From Frigoriglobus tundricola (GTDB taxonomy: Bacteria; Planctomycetota; Planctomycetia; Gemmatales; Gemmataceae), in assembly GCF_013128195.2 (NCBI RefSeq), contig NZ_CP053452.2, positions 5,084,001 through 5,148,000 of the forward strand: a DNA stretch of 64,000 bases, in the 5' to 3' direction. Shown here piece by piece: positions 26,845-35,774 of the stretch (position 1 is its first letter; each line of letters starts with the position of its first letter). The notes beneath the pieces are model-generated. The model ran no database searches. It saw only the letters and a program-made list of their open reading frames with translations, and had not been told where the DNA came from. The translations under genes and the position numbers were made by a program.

Positions 26845-27906
26845 TCAGAACGGGACGCCGTTCGGCGGCCCGAGGTTGCCGTGAAACAGCGTGGCGCGGC
26901 GGGCGAGTTCCCGGACGACGGCGGGAACGCGTCGGGCATCTACGCCCGCGGCCGCCTGGGCCGACACCGTCACCCGCTCGCCGGAGAATCGCAGGGGCGG
27001 CCGTTCCGCGAGGAGGGGGCCGGGCCGGTAGGGCTCGTTCCGTAGCGGTGCGACTCGTACCACGAGGTCGTTCGCCTCGAAGTACTCAATGCCCTCGAGT
27101 GTGGCACGGCACGGGAAGGCGTCACGCAACCGCTGTCGCCACTCCTCGCCGCGGTCCGTCGAGAGCCAGTATCCGCCCCAACCGCCCTCCACGTCGGCAA
27201 CGCTGTGATCGATTGCGAACCCGCTCACGGTGTTCGGCACAACGCCCGCGAGCGGGCGACTCGCATCGCCCTCCTGGGTCACAGCGAGGTTGAACCCCCG
27301 GACGGGCGGGTCCGTGAGCGCGAGGTCGTCGTAGCGCACGGCCGCATATGACAGGGGGACGAACGGGTCGGCGCCCAGCCACAGCGGGACGGCCGGTTCG
27401 CCGGGCACCCGGCCCAGTTCGCCGTTCGACAGGCGGCACACGCGGGGGCGTGTCGGCGCGTCGCAACTGAACGCGAGCCATTCCCGCACCGACGGCGGGA
27501 GCTGGCGGCCCAGCCGGGTTTCGGCTTCAGTCATTTCGGCGTGTTCGCCGCTGACGTCGGGCATGGGTATGCGGTGCCAGCGCTCGGTGAACTCGCGGAC
27601 CAGTCGCCAGCGCTCGCGCCAGCCGGTGGGGATGCCGTGACCGAAAACGGGCGCGCACTCGGTCCCGTACCGCATCCGCTCGCACCACTCCGGGCCGGCG
27701 TCTGCGCGAAGCGCGTTGCGGCGCGGTTTCCGTTCCCAGAAGCGGTCGGCGAACACCGGCAGGTGCCGCATCTCGTCTTCGACGCGAATGAGTTCGCCGC
27801 GGGGATCGGCGCGTTCGTCGAGCCAGTCGGCGTAGACGAGCCGCAGGGTGCGGTCGGTGGGCTGGGCGGCGATGGCGGTCAGGAAATCTTCGTGCGTTTG
27901 CAGCAT
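26845..27906 (-). CDS. TIGR02996-domain protein with SMI1/KNR4-like region
   Basis: 353 residues. The first ~50 residues are the TIGR02996 domain, a signature of Gemmata-type planctomycetes (HEDFLTAIAAQP, then LRLVYADWLDERADPRGELIR). Around residues 125-165 the sequence EAETRLGRQLPPSVREWLAFSC has the spacing of the SMI1/KNR4 superfamily (acidic helix, G-LP, hydrophobic helix), a fold often found in immunity or scaffolding proteins. It starts 18 bases after the interrupted cytochrome c gene on the same strand and was probably its operon partner. A shorter paralog lies at 39170. TIGR02996 domains occur with many partners, and their role is unknown. Confidence 0.7.
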   Translation of the reverse strand: MLQTHEDFLTAIAAQPTDRTLRLVYADWLDERADPRGELIRVEDEMRHLPVFADRFWERKPRRNALRADAGPEWCERMRYGTECAPVFGHGIPTGWRERWRLVREFTERWHRIPMPDVSGEHAEMTEAETRLGRQLPPSVREWLAFSCDAPTRPRVCRLSNGELGRVPGEPAVPLWLGADPFVPLSYAAVRYDDLALTDPPVRGFNLAVTQEGDASRPLAGVVPNTVSGFAIDHSVADVEGGWGGYWLSTDRGEEWRQRLRDAFPCRATLEGIEYFEANDLVVRVAPLRNEPYRPGPLLAERPPLRFSGERVTVSAQAAAGVDARRVPAVVRELARRATLFHGNLGPPNGVPF

Positions 27907-27924
27907 GGCGGGCTCGGGGCGCCG

Positions 27925-29062
27925 TTATTTCTTCCAGTAGTCCGGAAGGTCGGGTAGCGTCTCGCGCAGGATCTCGAGTACCGCCGTGCGATCGGCCGCG
28001 GTCAGGTGGGCGTACGCCGCGGACGTGTCCTTGCCCGTCAGGACGTCGTGGATGCGCTTCAGCGTGTGGTTCTTCACTTCGGCCGGGAGCGCCGCGAAGC
28101 CGTTCGAATAGACGAGGTAACTGCACGGGTACTTGAATAGCCGGGTGTTCAGGTCGAACGCGCGCAGCGACCGGCCCCGCTTGTCGAACGGGCCGCGGGC
28201 CGCGAACTCCTTCGCGAACGCCGACGTGCCGGACACCGGGCCGTCCAGCTTCGCTTCGCCGCTGAACAGCAGGCACTGCGCCAACTGGTCGCCCGCGGAC
28301 TCGATCCGCCGCTTCGTGCTGTCCCACCGCTTGTCGGCCGGTTCCTTGAGATCCTTATTCAGTGCGGCCTCGAAGTGAAGGGCCTGCTTCGTGCCGATCA
28401 GCGCCTGGGCTATGCGGTTGTGCGCCTGCGTCTGGTGTTCGAAGACGAGTAGCGCGACGATGTCGCTGTGCGGCGTGAGGTAGTTCGCGACCGTGAACCG
28501 CGCCTTCAGTTCGGTCACGTTCTGGCCGGCGGCGTTGCCCTCGGCGGCCGGGTCGCGCTTGTTCTCGACCAGCCAGTTGCCCATGTGCGTCTGCTTGCCG
28601 TGCGTGCCCGTCACGTACCACCCGCCCCACCGTTCGGAGAGCGGGCTGGTGTGGTCCGTGCGGAACGTGCCGGCGTTGAGAATGGGCATCCCGTGGCGGT
28701 CGGTGAACACGGAGCGGACGAGGTGGCCCGGCGCGCCGCCGGTCGCGCCGGAGGCGTGACAACTGAGGCAGGTGTCCTTGTGGCGGTCGAACTGCGGCCG
28801 GTCGTCGGGCGATTGATCGAGCGTATAGAACGCGGTGCCGAGTTGGGTATCGACCGCGGAGAACTCCAGCACGTCGCCGCGGAGGCAGAACCCGACGTAC
28901 ACGTCGTCGTTGAAGTAGAGCGCCCGCGGCGTTTTCGGCGTGATCCGCTCGCGCTGGAAGCTGGTCTTCGAGAAGACGAGCACCTGCGACGACGGCGGCA
29001 CGTTCAGCTCTTTTAGCACCGACGGCAGGTAGCCGTGATCGTCGGTGAACTTGAACTTTACC
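27925..29062 (-). pseudogene. Cytochrome c gene, 3' part, cut by composite transposon
   Basis: This is the larger, C-terminal part of a cytochrome c-type protein whose first 54 codons lie at 36290-36128. The piece holds the single haem motif CLSCH (in DTCLSCHASG), a PRALYFNDDVYVGFC block and a DQSPDDRPQFDRH block. The frame extends past 29062 into the transposon, but that sequence is foreign. Removing the element and one copy of the 8 bp duplication joins QRRINDRQVK in frame to FKFTDDHGYL and gives a 430-residue exported protein, which is why I read this as one interrupted gene. As it stands this part has no native start or signal peptide, so no haem protein should be made. The 27906 gene downstream may have lost its promoter. 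Confidence 0.88.
29055..29062. repeat. Target-site duplication, left copy
   Basis: ACTTTACC immediately left of the transposon end. The identical octamer is at 36128-36135. Eight bases is the known duplication size for IS66-family insertion. Confidence 0.9.
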
Positions 29063-29091
29063 GTACACGACCGGCGAACGGCGTCATTGAC
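29063..29091. repeat. Terminal inverted repeat, left
   Basis: Starts GTACACGACCGGCG and ends CGTCATTGAC. It also pairs with the internal right ends, which read GTACACACCCGGC (ending 31495) and GTACATACCCGGC (ending 33334) on the opposite strand. Confidence 0.85.
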
Positions 29092-29138
29092 AGGTAAGGT
29101 AAGTTCGATGGCATCCGTTTTCCCTGGAGGATGCCGCT

Positions 29139-29486
29139 GTGCCTGCTGTCCCTGCTGCCTCTCGCCGTGACCCGGCCGCCACCCGTCGCCGGTGGGCCGA
29201 ACGACTCGAACGGTTCCGCCGGTCGGGGCAGACGATCGCTCAGTTCTGTGCCGCCGAGGGCGTCTCACCGCCGTCCTTTTATGTGTGGCGGCGAACCCTC
29301 GCGGACCACGCCCCATCACCCGTACCGGTCACTCCGACGCTCGTCCCCATCCGCCTGACCCCGTCGCCCGCCGGACCGCCGATCGAGGTGGTGTTCCCGT
29401 CGGGAACCGTCCTGCGGTTCCCGGTCGATGCCCGACCGGAGGTCATCGCCGCCCTCGTGCATGCGGTGGAGGGGCGCCCGTGCTGA
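29139..29486 (+). CDS. tnpA: IS66 accessory protein TnpA (helix-turn-helix)
   Basis: 115 residues from a GTG start about 13 bases after GGAGG. Typical IS66 TnpA/orfA: RRRWAERLERFRRSGQTIAQFCAAEGVS, then FYVWRR, which is a helix-turn-helix of the IS3/IS911-like type that binds the element ends, and a variable proline-rich part. It overlaps the start of tnpB by 7 bases (stop 29484-29486, tnpB GTG 29480), suggesting coupled translation as in other IS66 operons. A divergent relative is at 36048-35775. Confidence 0.85.
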   Translation: MPAVPAASRRDPAATRRRWAERLERFRRSGQTIAQFCAAEGVSPPSFYVWRRTLADHAPSPVPVTPTLVPIRLTPSPAGPPIEVVFPSGTVLRFPVDARPEVIAALVHAVEGRPC

Positions 29487-29857
29487 GCATTCCACCCACC
29501 ACCCAGCTCTGGTACGGCGGGGCCGTCGATCTGCGCCTCGGGTTCGACGGCCTGTACCGCCACGTCCAATCCACGCTTCAGGCCGATCCCTTGAGCGGGC
29601 ATCTGTTCATTTTCACCAATCGCTCGGCCAACCGGCTCAAGGCCCTGTACTGGACCCGCCACGGGCTCTGCTTGTGGTGCCAGCGACTCGAGCGCGGGCG
29701 GTACCACTTCCCCACCCCGACCGACCGCAAACTCGAACTCACCGCCACCGAGTTCGCCATGATCCTCGACGGCATCGACTACTCGTCGGCCAAACGTTTC
29801 ACCCGTTATTGTCGCCCGAAAGCGTCCGAATCCGACTTGCGCACCCGCACGTCCTGA
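29480..29857 (+). CDS. tnpB: IS66 accessory protein TnpB
   Basis: 125 residues from a GTG that overlaps the tnpA stop. It contains the TnpB/orf2 hallmarks: LWYGGAVDLRLGFDGL near the start, then SGHLFIFTNRSANRLKALYW, then LERGRYHFP. IS66 elements of the three-gene type need this protein for transposition, although its chemistry is not known. The gene is intact here; a truncated second copy is at 31524-31686. Confidence 0.85.
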   Translation: MLSIPPTTQLWYGGAVDLRLGFDGLYRHVQSTLQADPLSGHLFIFTNRSANRLKALYWTRHGLCLWCQRLERGRYHFPTPTDRKLELTATEFAMILDGIDYSSAKRFTRYCRPKASESDLRTRTS

Positions 29858-29870
29858 CCCATCTTTCGGC

Positions 29871-31427
29871 ATGGACTCCGACGCCCCGCTGCCGACCGAC
29901 GTGCTGACCCTCCAAGGGATGGTGCGTGCCCTCCAGGCCGAAAACGCCGACCTCCGCACGCAGCTCCAACGCCAGGCCGAGCAGTTCCAACGGACCATCG
30001 ACGACCTGCGTGCCGAGGTCGCGGCCTTGAAGGCGAAGTTGGACCGGGCCACGACGCACCGGTTCGGCCGGCGGTCCGAACGCACACCGAAGCCACCGAA
30101 GGTCCCCGGCGACGGACCCGCGAAGCGGCGCCACGACCACGGCCGTTCGCCACTCCCGGCGCACCTCGAACGCCGCGACACGGTCCTCGATCTGACCCCC
30201 GACGAGCGCCGCTGCTCGGGCTGTGGTGGCGACCGCGTGTGCATCGGCCAGACCCAGACCGAGCAACTCGATTGCGACCCGACCCCGTACTTCGTGCGGC
30301 GCACGATCCGCAAGACGTACGCGTGCCAACAGTGCCCCCCGACGGTCCGGGCCGAGGACCGGATCCGGACCGCCACGCCGAGTACCGTCGGACCGATCGA
30401 CAAGGGACTGTGTGGTCCGGGCTTGTTGGCCGAGGTTCTCGTCGGGAAGTTCCTCGACCACCTGCCGCTGCACCGCCAAGTCGCCCGGATCGGGCGCGCG
30501 GGGGTGACGGTGTCCGAGAGTACCTTGGGCGATTGGGTGAAACAGTCCGCGGTGTTACTGACGTCGCTGTACCAGTTGATGCTCGAGCGGGTGCGCACGT
30601 GTCCGGTCCTCTGGTCCGATGACACCCGCTCGCGGTTCGCCCAGCCCGGTGAGCGAACGATGCCGCACGGCCACTTCTGGGTGGGGATCGGAGATCCGAC
30701 GGCCCCGTACACGGCGTTCCACTTCACGACCGGTTACGACGCCGCGAGCGGACCGGACCAGTTCTTAGGCGGCTTCCGGGGCCACGTGCATGCCGATTGC
30801 CTCGCACAGTACAACGGCCTGTTCGCCGCCGGAGCCAAGCACGTCGCCTGTTGGTCCCACGCGCGCCGCAAGTTCCTCGGCGCCGGGGACCCCGGGGCCA
30901 AGGCGGTCGAACGCATCAACCGGTTGTACCACATCGAGCACACGCTTCCGGCGCCGGACTCACCGGAGCACATCGTCGCCCGTCGCGCGACGCGGCAAGC
31001 AAGGGCGCTCCCGATCCTGAACGACCTGAAGGCGTGGCTCGACGCGGCACTCGGGACGGCGTTGCCCAAGTCGGCCCTGGGGGCCGCGATCCGGTACGTG
31101 GCGAATCACTGGGCCGCGTTCGTCCGGTACACCGAGGACGGGCGACTCTCGATCGATAATAACCTGAGCGAGCGAACGCTCCGGCTGATCGCCGTGGGTC
31201 GGAGCAATTGGAAGTTCGTGGGCAGTGCGAAGGCCGGTGCGCACGCCGCGGTTCACTTCTCGGTGGTGGGCACGTGTCGGCACTTGGGTCTCGATGCGAC
31301 GGCATACCTGCGTGAGGTTCTTCCGGCCCTTCATGCGTTGGGCGAGAAGCCGACGGCGGACCAACTCGCACCTCTTCTGCCCGACGTGTGGGCGAAGCGT
31401 CAACAATCCCGACTCCTCGTCGCGTAA
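29871..31427 (+). CDS. tnpC: IS66 transposase TnpC (DDE), copy 1
   Basis: 518 residues, full length for the family. In order: an N-terminal coiled coil (about 18-65), the RFGRRSER segment typical of the N-terminal IS66 domain, a zinc finger (CSGCGG near residue 108, second Cys pair in ACQQC near 150), the DDE catalytic region starting LWSDDTRSRF (about 247), a second acidic block in GHVHADCLAQYNG, and a C-terminal LDNNLSE-like helix (IDNNLSERTLRLIAVGRSNWKFVG) carrying the final Glu. The YL-EVLPAL tail is typical of the IS66 C-terminal domain. It appears functional and could mobilise the whole composite. It closely resembles copy 2 at 31711. Confidence 0.9.
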   Translation: MDSDAPLPTDVLTLQGMVRALQAENADLRTQLQRQAEQFQRTIDDLRAEVAALKAKLDRATTHRFGRRSERTPKPPKVPGDGPAKRRHDHGRSPLPAHLERRDTVLDLTPDERRCSGCGGDRVCIGQTQTEQLDCDPTPYFVRRTIRKTYACQQCPPTVRAEDRIRTATPSTVGPIDKGLCGPGLLAEVLVGKFLDHLPLHRQVARIGRAGVTVSESTLGDWVKQSAVLLTSLYQLMLERVRTCPVLWSDDTRSRFAQPGERTMPHGHFWVGIGDPTAPYTAFHFTTGYDAASGPDQFLGGFRGHVHADCLAQYNGLFAAGAKHVACWSHARRKFLGAGDPGAKAVERINRLYHIEHTLPAPDSPEHIVARRATRQARALPILNDLKAWLDAALGTALPKSALGAAIRYVANHWAAFVRYTEDGRLSIDNNLSERTLRLIAVGRSNWKFVGSAKAGAHAAVHFSVVGTCRHLGLDATAYLREVLPALHALGEKPTADQLAPLLPDVWAKRQQSRLLVA

Positions 31428-31523
31428 GCCCATCCCACACCGAACCCCGCCGATCCCGGCTGTCGCTCACCGACCGTCTTTGGCCGGGTGTGTACTGTGA
31501 AGGAGGCATCATGGCCCGAAGAT

Positions 31524-31686
31524 CCAGCGACTCGAGCGCGGGCGTTACCACTTCCCCACCCCGACCGACCGCAAACTCGAACTCACCGCCACCGAGTTCG
31601 CCATGATCCTCGACGGCATCGACGTGTCCCACGTCCGGCGGTTCAAGCGATTCACGCCCGCCCCGGTACAAGCTCGCGCTACTTGA
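31524..31686 (+). pseudogene. Truncated tnpB of second IS66 copy
   Basis: About 54 codons corresponding to the C-terminal part of TnpB (QRLERGRYHFPTPTDRKLEL onward, stop at 31684). The 5' half and the preceding tnpA are gone. The sequence up to 31495 belongs to the right end of copy 1, so the two copies are joined by a deletion at about 31496-31523. Confidence 0.8.
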
Positions 31687-31710
31687 CCACGACCGCGGTG
31701 TTTAAAGGGC

Positions 31711-33267
31711 ATGGGCGCCGACTCACCGCTGCCGAACGACGTGCCGACCCTCCAGGACCTGGTGCGTGGGCTCCGGGCCGAGAGCGCCGAACTCCGCACG
31801 CAGCTCCGGGACCAGGCCCAGCAGTTCCAACGCACCATCGACGAGTTGCGGGCCGAGGTCGCGGCATTAAAGGCGAAGTTGGATCGGGCGACGACGCACC
31901 GCTTCGGGCGCCGGTCCGAACGCACACCGAAGCCACCGAAGAGCCCCGGCGACCCGACCGTGAAGCGGCGGCACGACCACGGGCGTGCGTCCCTCCCGGC
32001 CCACCTGCCGCGCCGTGACACGGTCCTCGATCTGACGCCCGAGGAGCGCCGCTGTCCGGGTTGCGGCGGGGACCGCGTGTGCATCGGTCAGACCCAGACC
32101 GAGCAACTCGATTGCGACCCGACCCCGTACTTCGTGCGGCGCACGATCCGCAAAACCTACGCCTGCCCGCAGTGCCCCACAACCGTCCCGGTCGAGGAGC
32201 GAATCCGAACCGCCACGCCGAGCACCGTCGGGCCGATCAACAAGGGGCTGTGCGGTCCCGGCGTGCTGGCCGAGGTCATCGTCGGGAAGTACTTGGATCA
32301 CCTGCCGCTGCACCGTCAGGTCGCCCGGATCGCACGCGCGGGTGTGACGGTCGCCGAGAGTACCTTGGGCGATTGGATGAAACAGTCGGCGGTCCTGCTG
32401 ACGCCGCTGTACCAGTTGATGCTCGAGCGGGTGCGTGCGTGCCCGGTGATCTGGTCCGACGACACCCGCTCGCGGTTCGCCAAGCCCGGTGAACGAACGA
32501 TGCCGCAGGGCCACTTCTGGGTGACGATCGGGGATCCAACCGTTCCGTACACGCTCTTCCACTTCACGACCGGTTACGATGCCGCGACCGGACCGGATCG
32601 GTTCCTCGGGGGCTTCCGGGGCCACGTGCATGCCGATTGCCTCGCACAGTACAACGGCCTGTTTGCCAACGGGGCCAAGCACGTCGCGTGTTGGGCTCAC
32701 GCCCGCCGTAAGTTCCTCGCCGCCGGGGACGTCGCGACCGAGGCGGTCGAGTTCATCCACCGGTTGTATCACCTCGAGCACCAACTCGCGCCGCCCGACA
32801 CCCCGGAACGCATCGCCGCCCGTCACGCCACGCGGCAATCGCAGGCGGTCCCGGTGTTGAATGACCTGAAGGCGTGGCTCGACGCGGCGCTCGTGGCCGC
32901 GCTGCCGAAATCGGCGGTTGCCATCGCGATCCGGTACGTGGCGAACCACTGGGCCGCGTTCGTCCGGTACACCGAGGACGGGCGTCTGTCGCTGGACAAT
33001 AACCTCAGTGAGAGAACGCTCCGGCTCATCGCCGTGGGTCGGAGCAATTGGAAGTTCGTGGGCAGTGCGAAGGCGGGTGAGCGGTCCGCGGTCCACTACT
33101 CGGTGGTGGGCACGTGTCGGCACCTGGGCCTGGACGCGGCGGCCTACCTGCGCCAGGTTCTTCCGGCCCTTCATGCGTTGGGCGAGAAGCCGACCGCGGA
33201 CCAACTCGAACCTCTTCTGCCCGATGTGTGGGCGAAACGCCAACAATCACGTCCCCTCGCCGCGTAG
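31711..33267 (+). CDS. tnpC: IS66 transposase TnpC (DDE), copy 2
   Basis: 518 residues, the same length and domain order as copy 1: coiled coil, RFGRRSER block, zinc finger (CPGCGG, ACPQC), catalytic IWSDDTRSRF, GHVHADCLAQYNG and LDNNLSERTLRLI. Differences from copy 1 are scattered substitutions, so this is a separate lineage of the same element rather than a recent duplicate. The frame is intact although its tnpA and most of tnpB are missing, so it may act only with helper proteins from copy 1. Its right end is at 33334 (GTACATACCCGGC on the opposite strand). Confidence 0.88.
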   Translation: MGADSPLPNDVPTLQDLVRGLRAESAELRTQLRDQAQQFQRTIDELRAEVAALKAKLDRATTHRFGRRSERTPKPPKSPGDPTVKRRHDHGRASLPAHLPRRDTVLDLTPEERRCPGCGGDRVCIGQTQTEQLDCDPTPYFVRRTIRKTYACPQCPTTVPVEERIRTATPSTVGPINKGLCGPGVLAEVIVGKYLDHLPLHRQVARIARAGVTVAESTLGDWMKQSAVLLTPLYQLMLERVRACPVIWSDDTRSRFAKPGERTMPQGHFWVTIGDPTVPYTLFHFTTGYDAATGPDRFLGGFRGHVHADCLAQYNGLFANGAKHVACWAHARRKFLAAGDVATEAVEFIHRLYHLEHQLAPPDTPERIAARHATRQSQAVPVLNDLKAWLDAALVAALPKSAVAIAIRYVANHWAAFVRYTEDGRLSLDNNLSERTLRLIAVGRSNWKFVGSAKAGERSAVHYSVVGTCRHLGLDAAAYLRQVLPALHALGEKPTADQLEPLLPDVWAKRQQSRPLAA

Positions 33268-33345
33268 TCCGATCCAGTATCAACCCTGCCGATCCCAGCC
33301 GTGACTCACCGACTGGCGTTGGCCGGGTATGTACGGTGTAACCAG

Positions 33346-33440
33346 TGGTTACACCTTCGGCGGCTTCTGCGACCTGCTTCGCCTTCTCGTAGGTTCTGCC
33401 AGAGACGACCAATGAAGGGCCGGCGCGCACCCACGAATCT
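33346..33440 (-). pseudogene. Fragment of a possible DNA-binding protein
   Basis: Reading leftwards, about 30 codons read RAGPSLVVSGRTYEKAKQVAEAAEG and then run into sequence next to the IS66 right end. VSGRTYEKAK...VEAAE resembles the helix-turn-helix segment of ParB/phage-type regulators (GVS-RTYEKAKAVVEAAE). No start or continuation is visible. It may be a gene cut when the second IS66 copy inserted; the assignment is weak. Confidence 0.35.
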
Positions 33441-33638
33441 ATTTCGTGGGAGCTTCACAGATTCTGAGCCGGCCGTCGGGCTCCCCGGGTACAATCTCCC
33501 CTAGTCGTCATCCCGGCCCGTGGTGCTGCTCCGGGTGGTCGGATCACCCCCAACCCCTCCCCGCAAGAATGAGAGGGGAGAAAACCGACACGGCCGCCGG
33601 GTTCGGGTATCCGCAACCGAGCTTTCAGGAGATCCAGT

Positions 33639-34841
33639 ATGAGCGAGTGCGAGAAGCGATGGCCGCGTGTCTCGAACACCGGCAAAGTTGGCGGCGGGCT
33701 GCTTCTTGGGGTCGCGGTCGCGCTGGCCGTCATCGGCGCGGAGACACGCGGGCAAGACGTCAAGAAGCCGCCCGCCGGTTCGGTCGATGCGGGCAAGAAG
33801 ACGGGCGCCAAGGCCGGCCCACTGTATGGCAATCAGGGCGGGGAGAAGGTTTTGCCCGCCGATACTCGGGAGCCGAACACCGTGATGCGGGCCCGGCGTG
33901 AGGACTCGTTCTTCCTGATCCGTAACCCGCGGTTCGGCAAGGAGGCCGGCAAGGAGGCCAACGGGCCCAAGACGCTCCTCCTCGACTACGAGGTGGTGGC
34001 CCGCGGGAAGATCGGCGGCGGCACGCTCGTCCTCCGCGACGAGGACGGCATCTGGGGCGAGGCGAAGCTGACCACCCTCGCGAACCAGGGCAGCGGCACC
34101 ATCCGCCTCGTGGGCGTGCAGCAGATAAAAGGGATGTTCCCGCCGGTTCCGGGAGGGGGAGGCCTCCCGCGCCGGCCCCAGAAGAACGTCGATCTCCCCG
34201 AGAACTTTGAACTGTACCTGGTACACGGCGACGACCGCTACGACCCGCCGCTCCAGTTCATGGTGTCCAACGCGGCGGTGATGGGCAAGATGACGACGAC
34301 CAGTCGCCCGCGCGACTGGCGGGCCGACGAGATCGAGCGGTACAACCGGGGGCCGCTCGCCTACAAGAGCCCGAACGAGCACCCCGACGTCGGCGTGGAC
34401 GTCCCGCGCCTCCCCGCTCCCGGTGGCCTCCAGAAGTTCCGATACGTCGATCCGAACGGTCGGCTTCTGGGCCTGGACTACGCCGTGGGCAGCTGGGAGA
34501 ATCGGAAAGTCGTCTCGGCGTTGGCCCCGGTGTACAGCGACGACCAGCCCCAGCAGCACACGGCCCGGTCGATCGCCCGCGAGGGGTACGCCGTCTCCGG
34601 CGCGGAGATGAATCTGGACAAGTACGTGTGCGGCATCCGCCTCCTGTTCCAGCGGGTCAAAGAGGACGGCACGTTCGATGCGACCGACGCCTACGAAGGC
34701 GAGTGGATCGGGGTGCCCCCGGGAAAGGGTGACCCCACTAAGCTCGTCAACGACGGCCGCCGGGTGGTGGGTATCCACGTTCAGAGGGTGGCGATCGTCG
34801 ACCGGTTCGCCCTGGTGGTGACCGGAAAAGCGAAGGAGTAA
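33639..34841 (+). CDS. Exported or anchored protein of unknown function (transposon cargo)
   Basis: 400 residues from an ATG with AGGAG about 9 bases upstream. A basic start is followed by one hydrophobic stretch (GGGLLLGVAVALAVIGA, about residues 18-34), a signal peptide or anchor. The mature part begins with a Lys/Gly/Pro linker; recurring blocks include LLLDYEVVARGKIGGGTLVL and KYVCGIRLLFQR. Composition and codon use look like the host lineage rather than a distant donor. I recognise no enzyme motif; a beta-rich ligand-binding or surface role is possible. It is the only intact non-transposase gene in the 7 kb element. Confidence 0.7.
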   Translation: MSECEKRWPRVSNTGKVGGGLLLGVAVALAVIGAETRGQDVKKPPAGSVDAGKKTGAKAGPLYGNQGGEKVLPADTREPNTVMRARREDSFFLIRNPRFGKEAGKEANGPKTLLLDYEVVARGKIGGGTLVLRDEDGIWGEAKLTTLANQGSGTIRLVGVQQIKGMFPPVPGGGGLPRRPQKNVDLPENFELYLVHGDDRYDPPLQFMVSNAAVMGKMTTTSRPRDWRADEIERYNRGPLAYKSPNEHPDVGVDVPRLPAPGGLQKFRYVDPNGRLLGLDYAVGSWENRKVVSALAPVYSDDQPQQHTARSIAREGYAVSGAEMNLDKYVCGIRLLFQRVKEDGTFDATDAYEGEWIGVPPGKGDPTKLVNDGRRVVGIHVQRVAIVDRFALVVTGKAKE

Positions 34842-34949
34842 CGGAGGGGCCTGGACGGCGATACGCAGTTGCCGTTCAAGGCCCCCCGGCGATAACAGCC
34901 TTCCCTCTCCCAACCTCAACTCGCCACCCCCCGGATTCCAGGTGCGAGC

Positions 34950-35271
34950 TGCCCTGCCACCACAAGCTCGAAGAGCTGCTCGACGCCTACCTCGAATCAG
35001 CCCGGCTCGGGGATCAGAAGAAAGGGCCGCTCTTCCGCACCGCCGCCGGCAAGACCGGCAAGCTCACCCCAAGCGGCTCAGCCGCCGCGACGCGTACGAG
35101 ATGGTTGGTTCGCCGGCGAGCCATTGCGGCCAACATCGAGACTGCCATCGGCTGCCACACGTTTCGAGCCACCGGCATCACCAACTCCCTCGTGAACGGC
35201 GGCGCGCTGGAGAAGGCCCAGCAGCTCGCCAACCACGAGTCGGCCCGCACCACGGAGCTCGACGATCGACT
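34950..35271 (+). pseudogene. Decayed tyrosine recombinase (integrase) 3' part
   Basis: Two frames together spell the C-terminal half of a phage-type integrase. The first gives CHHKLEELLDAYLESA, GPLFRTAAGKTGKL and (after one shift) KRLSRRDAYEMV. The second gives VRRRAIAANIETAIGCHTFRATGITNSL and LEKAQQLANHESARTTELDDR. The HxxR box (HTFR) and the later His (NHES) are kept, but the catalytic Tyr expected in TTxLYDR is Asp. At least two frameshifts plus this substitution make it inactive. There is no start or N-terminal half. It shows that an integrase-type element was part of the cargo before or during assembly of the composite. Confidence 0.7.
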
Positions 35272-35320
35272 AATGCCCCCGGAACTTCCGCCCACAGAGA
35301 CGTTCTGGACCGACGGGACG

Positions 35321-35774
35321 GGTCCACACCTCGCTCAAGGCGACTACCTGCCGAAGTGTCCCGTTCACGCGCCCGCTCCGCTGCCCGCCGCCTTGCATCC
35401 AACGCAAGGAAGCCAAGGCGTTCCTAAAAGTAGCGGAAGATCGCATGAGTATCAAACCGCCAAATGGAGGTTTGAAACTCGTTAAGGCGTCAAAGGGTGG
35501 ACGCACCGCAGAAAGGTACCGCCCCGGCGGATCACGTGATTGGCGGGTTCCTCCTGCTCGCCGGCCTGAAACGGGATTCATCGGAAGGTGTAATTTCTGC
35601 GACACGCCGTGAACCCGAGTCACTGGCACATGGCCTTCTCTCGAATGCTTCAGAGCGACACCCACGTTGACGCTCACGCGAGCGCTTCCCAAGAAAACAA
35701 ATTTCCCGACGCGCCGGGCCGGTTCCGATGAATAACTCGGTGACCAGACCGGACGTGTAATCGCGGAGACACTC
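35321..35774. other. Unassigned cargo sequence
   Basis: 454 bp between the dead integrase and the truncated tnpA. Composition is less GC-biased in places (about 35440-35520). I find no convincing gene on either strand; the open minus-strand frames here have no recognisable motif. Confidence 0.35.

Noticed and set aside
29063-29319. N-terminal extension of the cytochrome piece
   Set aside because: It reads through the IS66 end; the protein part there is foreign and not related to cytochrome.
31488-32018. 176-residue frame across the second IS66 copy's tnpB
   Set aside because: Out-of-frame translation of the truncated tnpB and start of tnpC; the true frames match known IS66 proteins.
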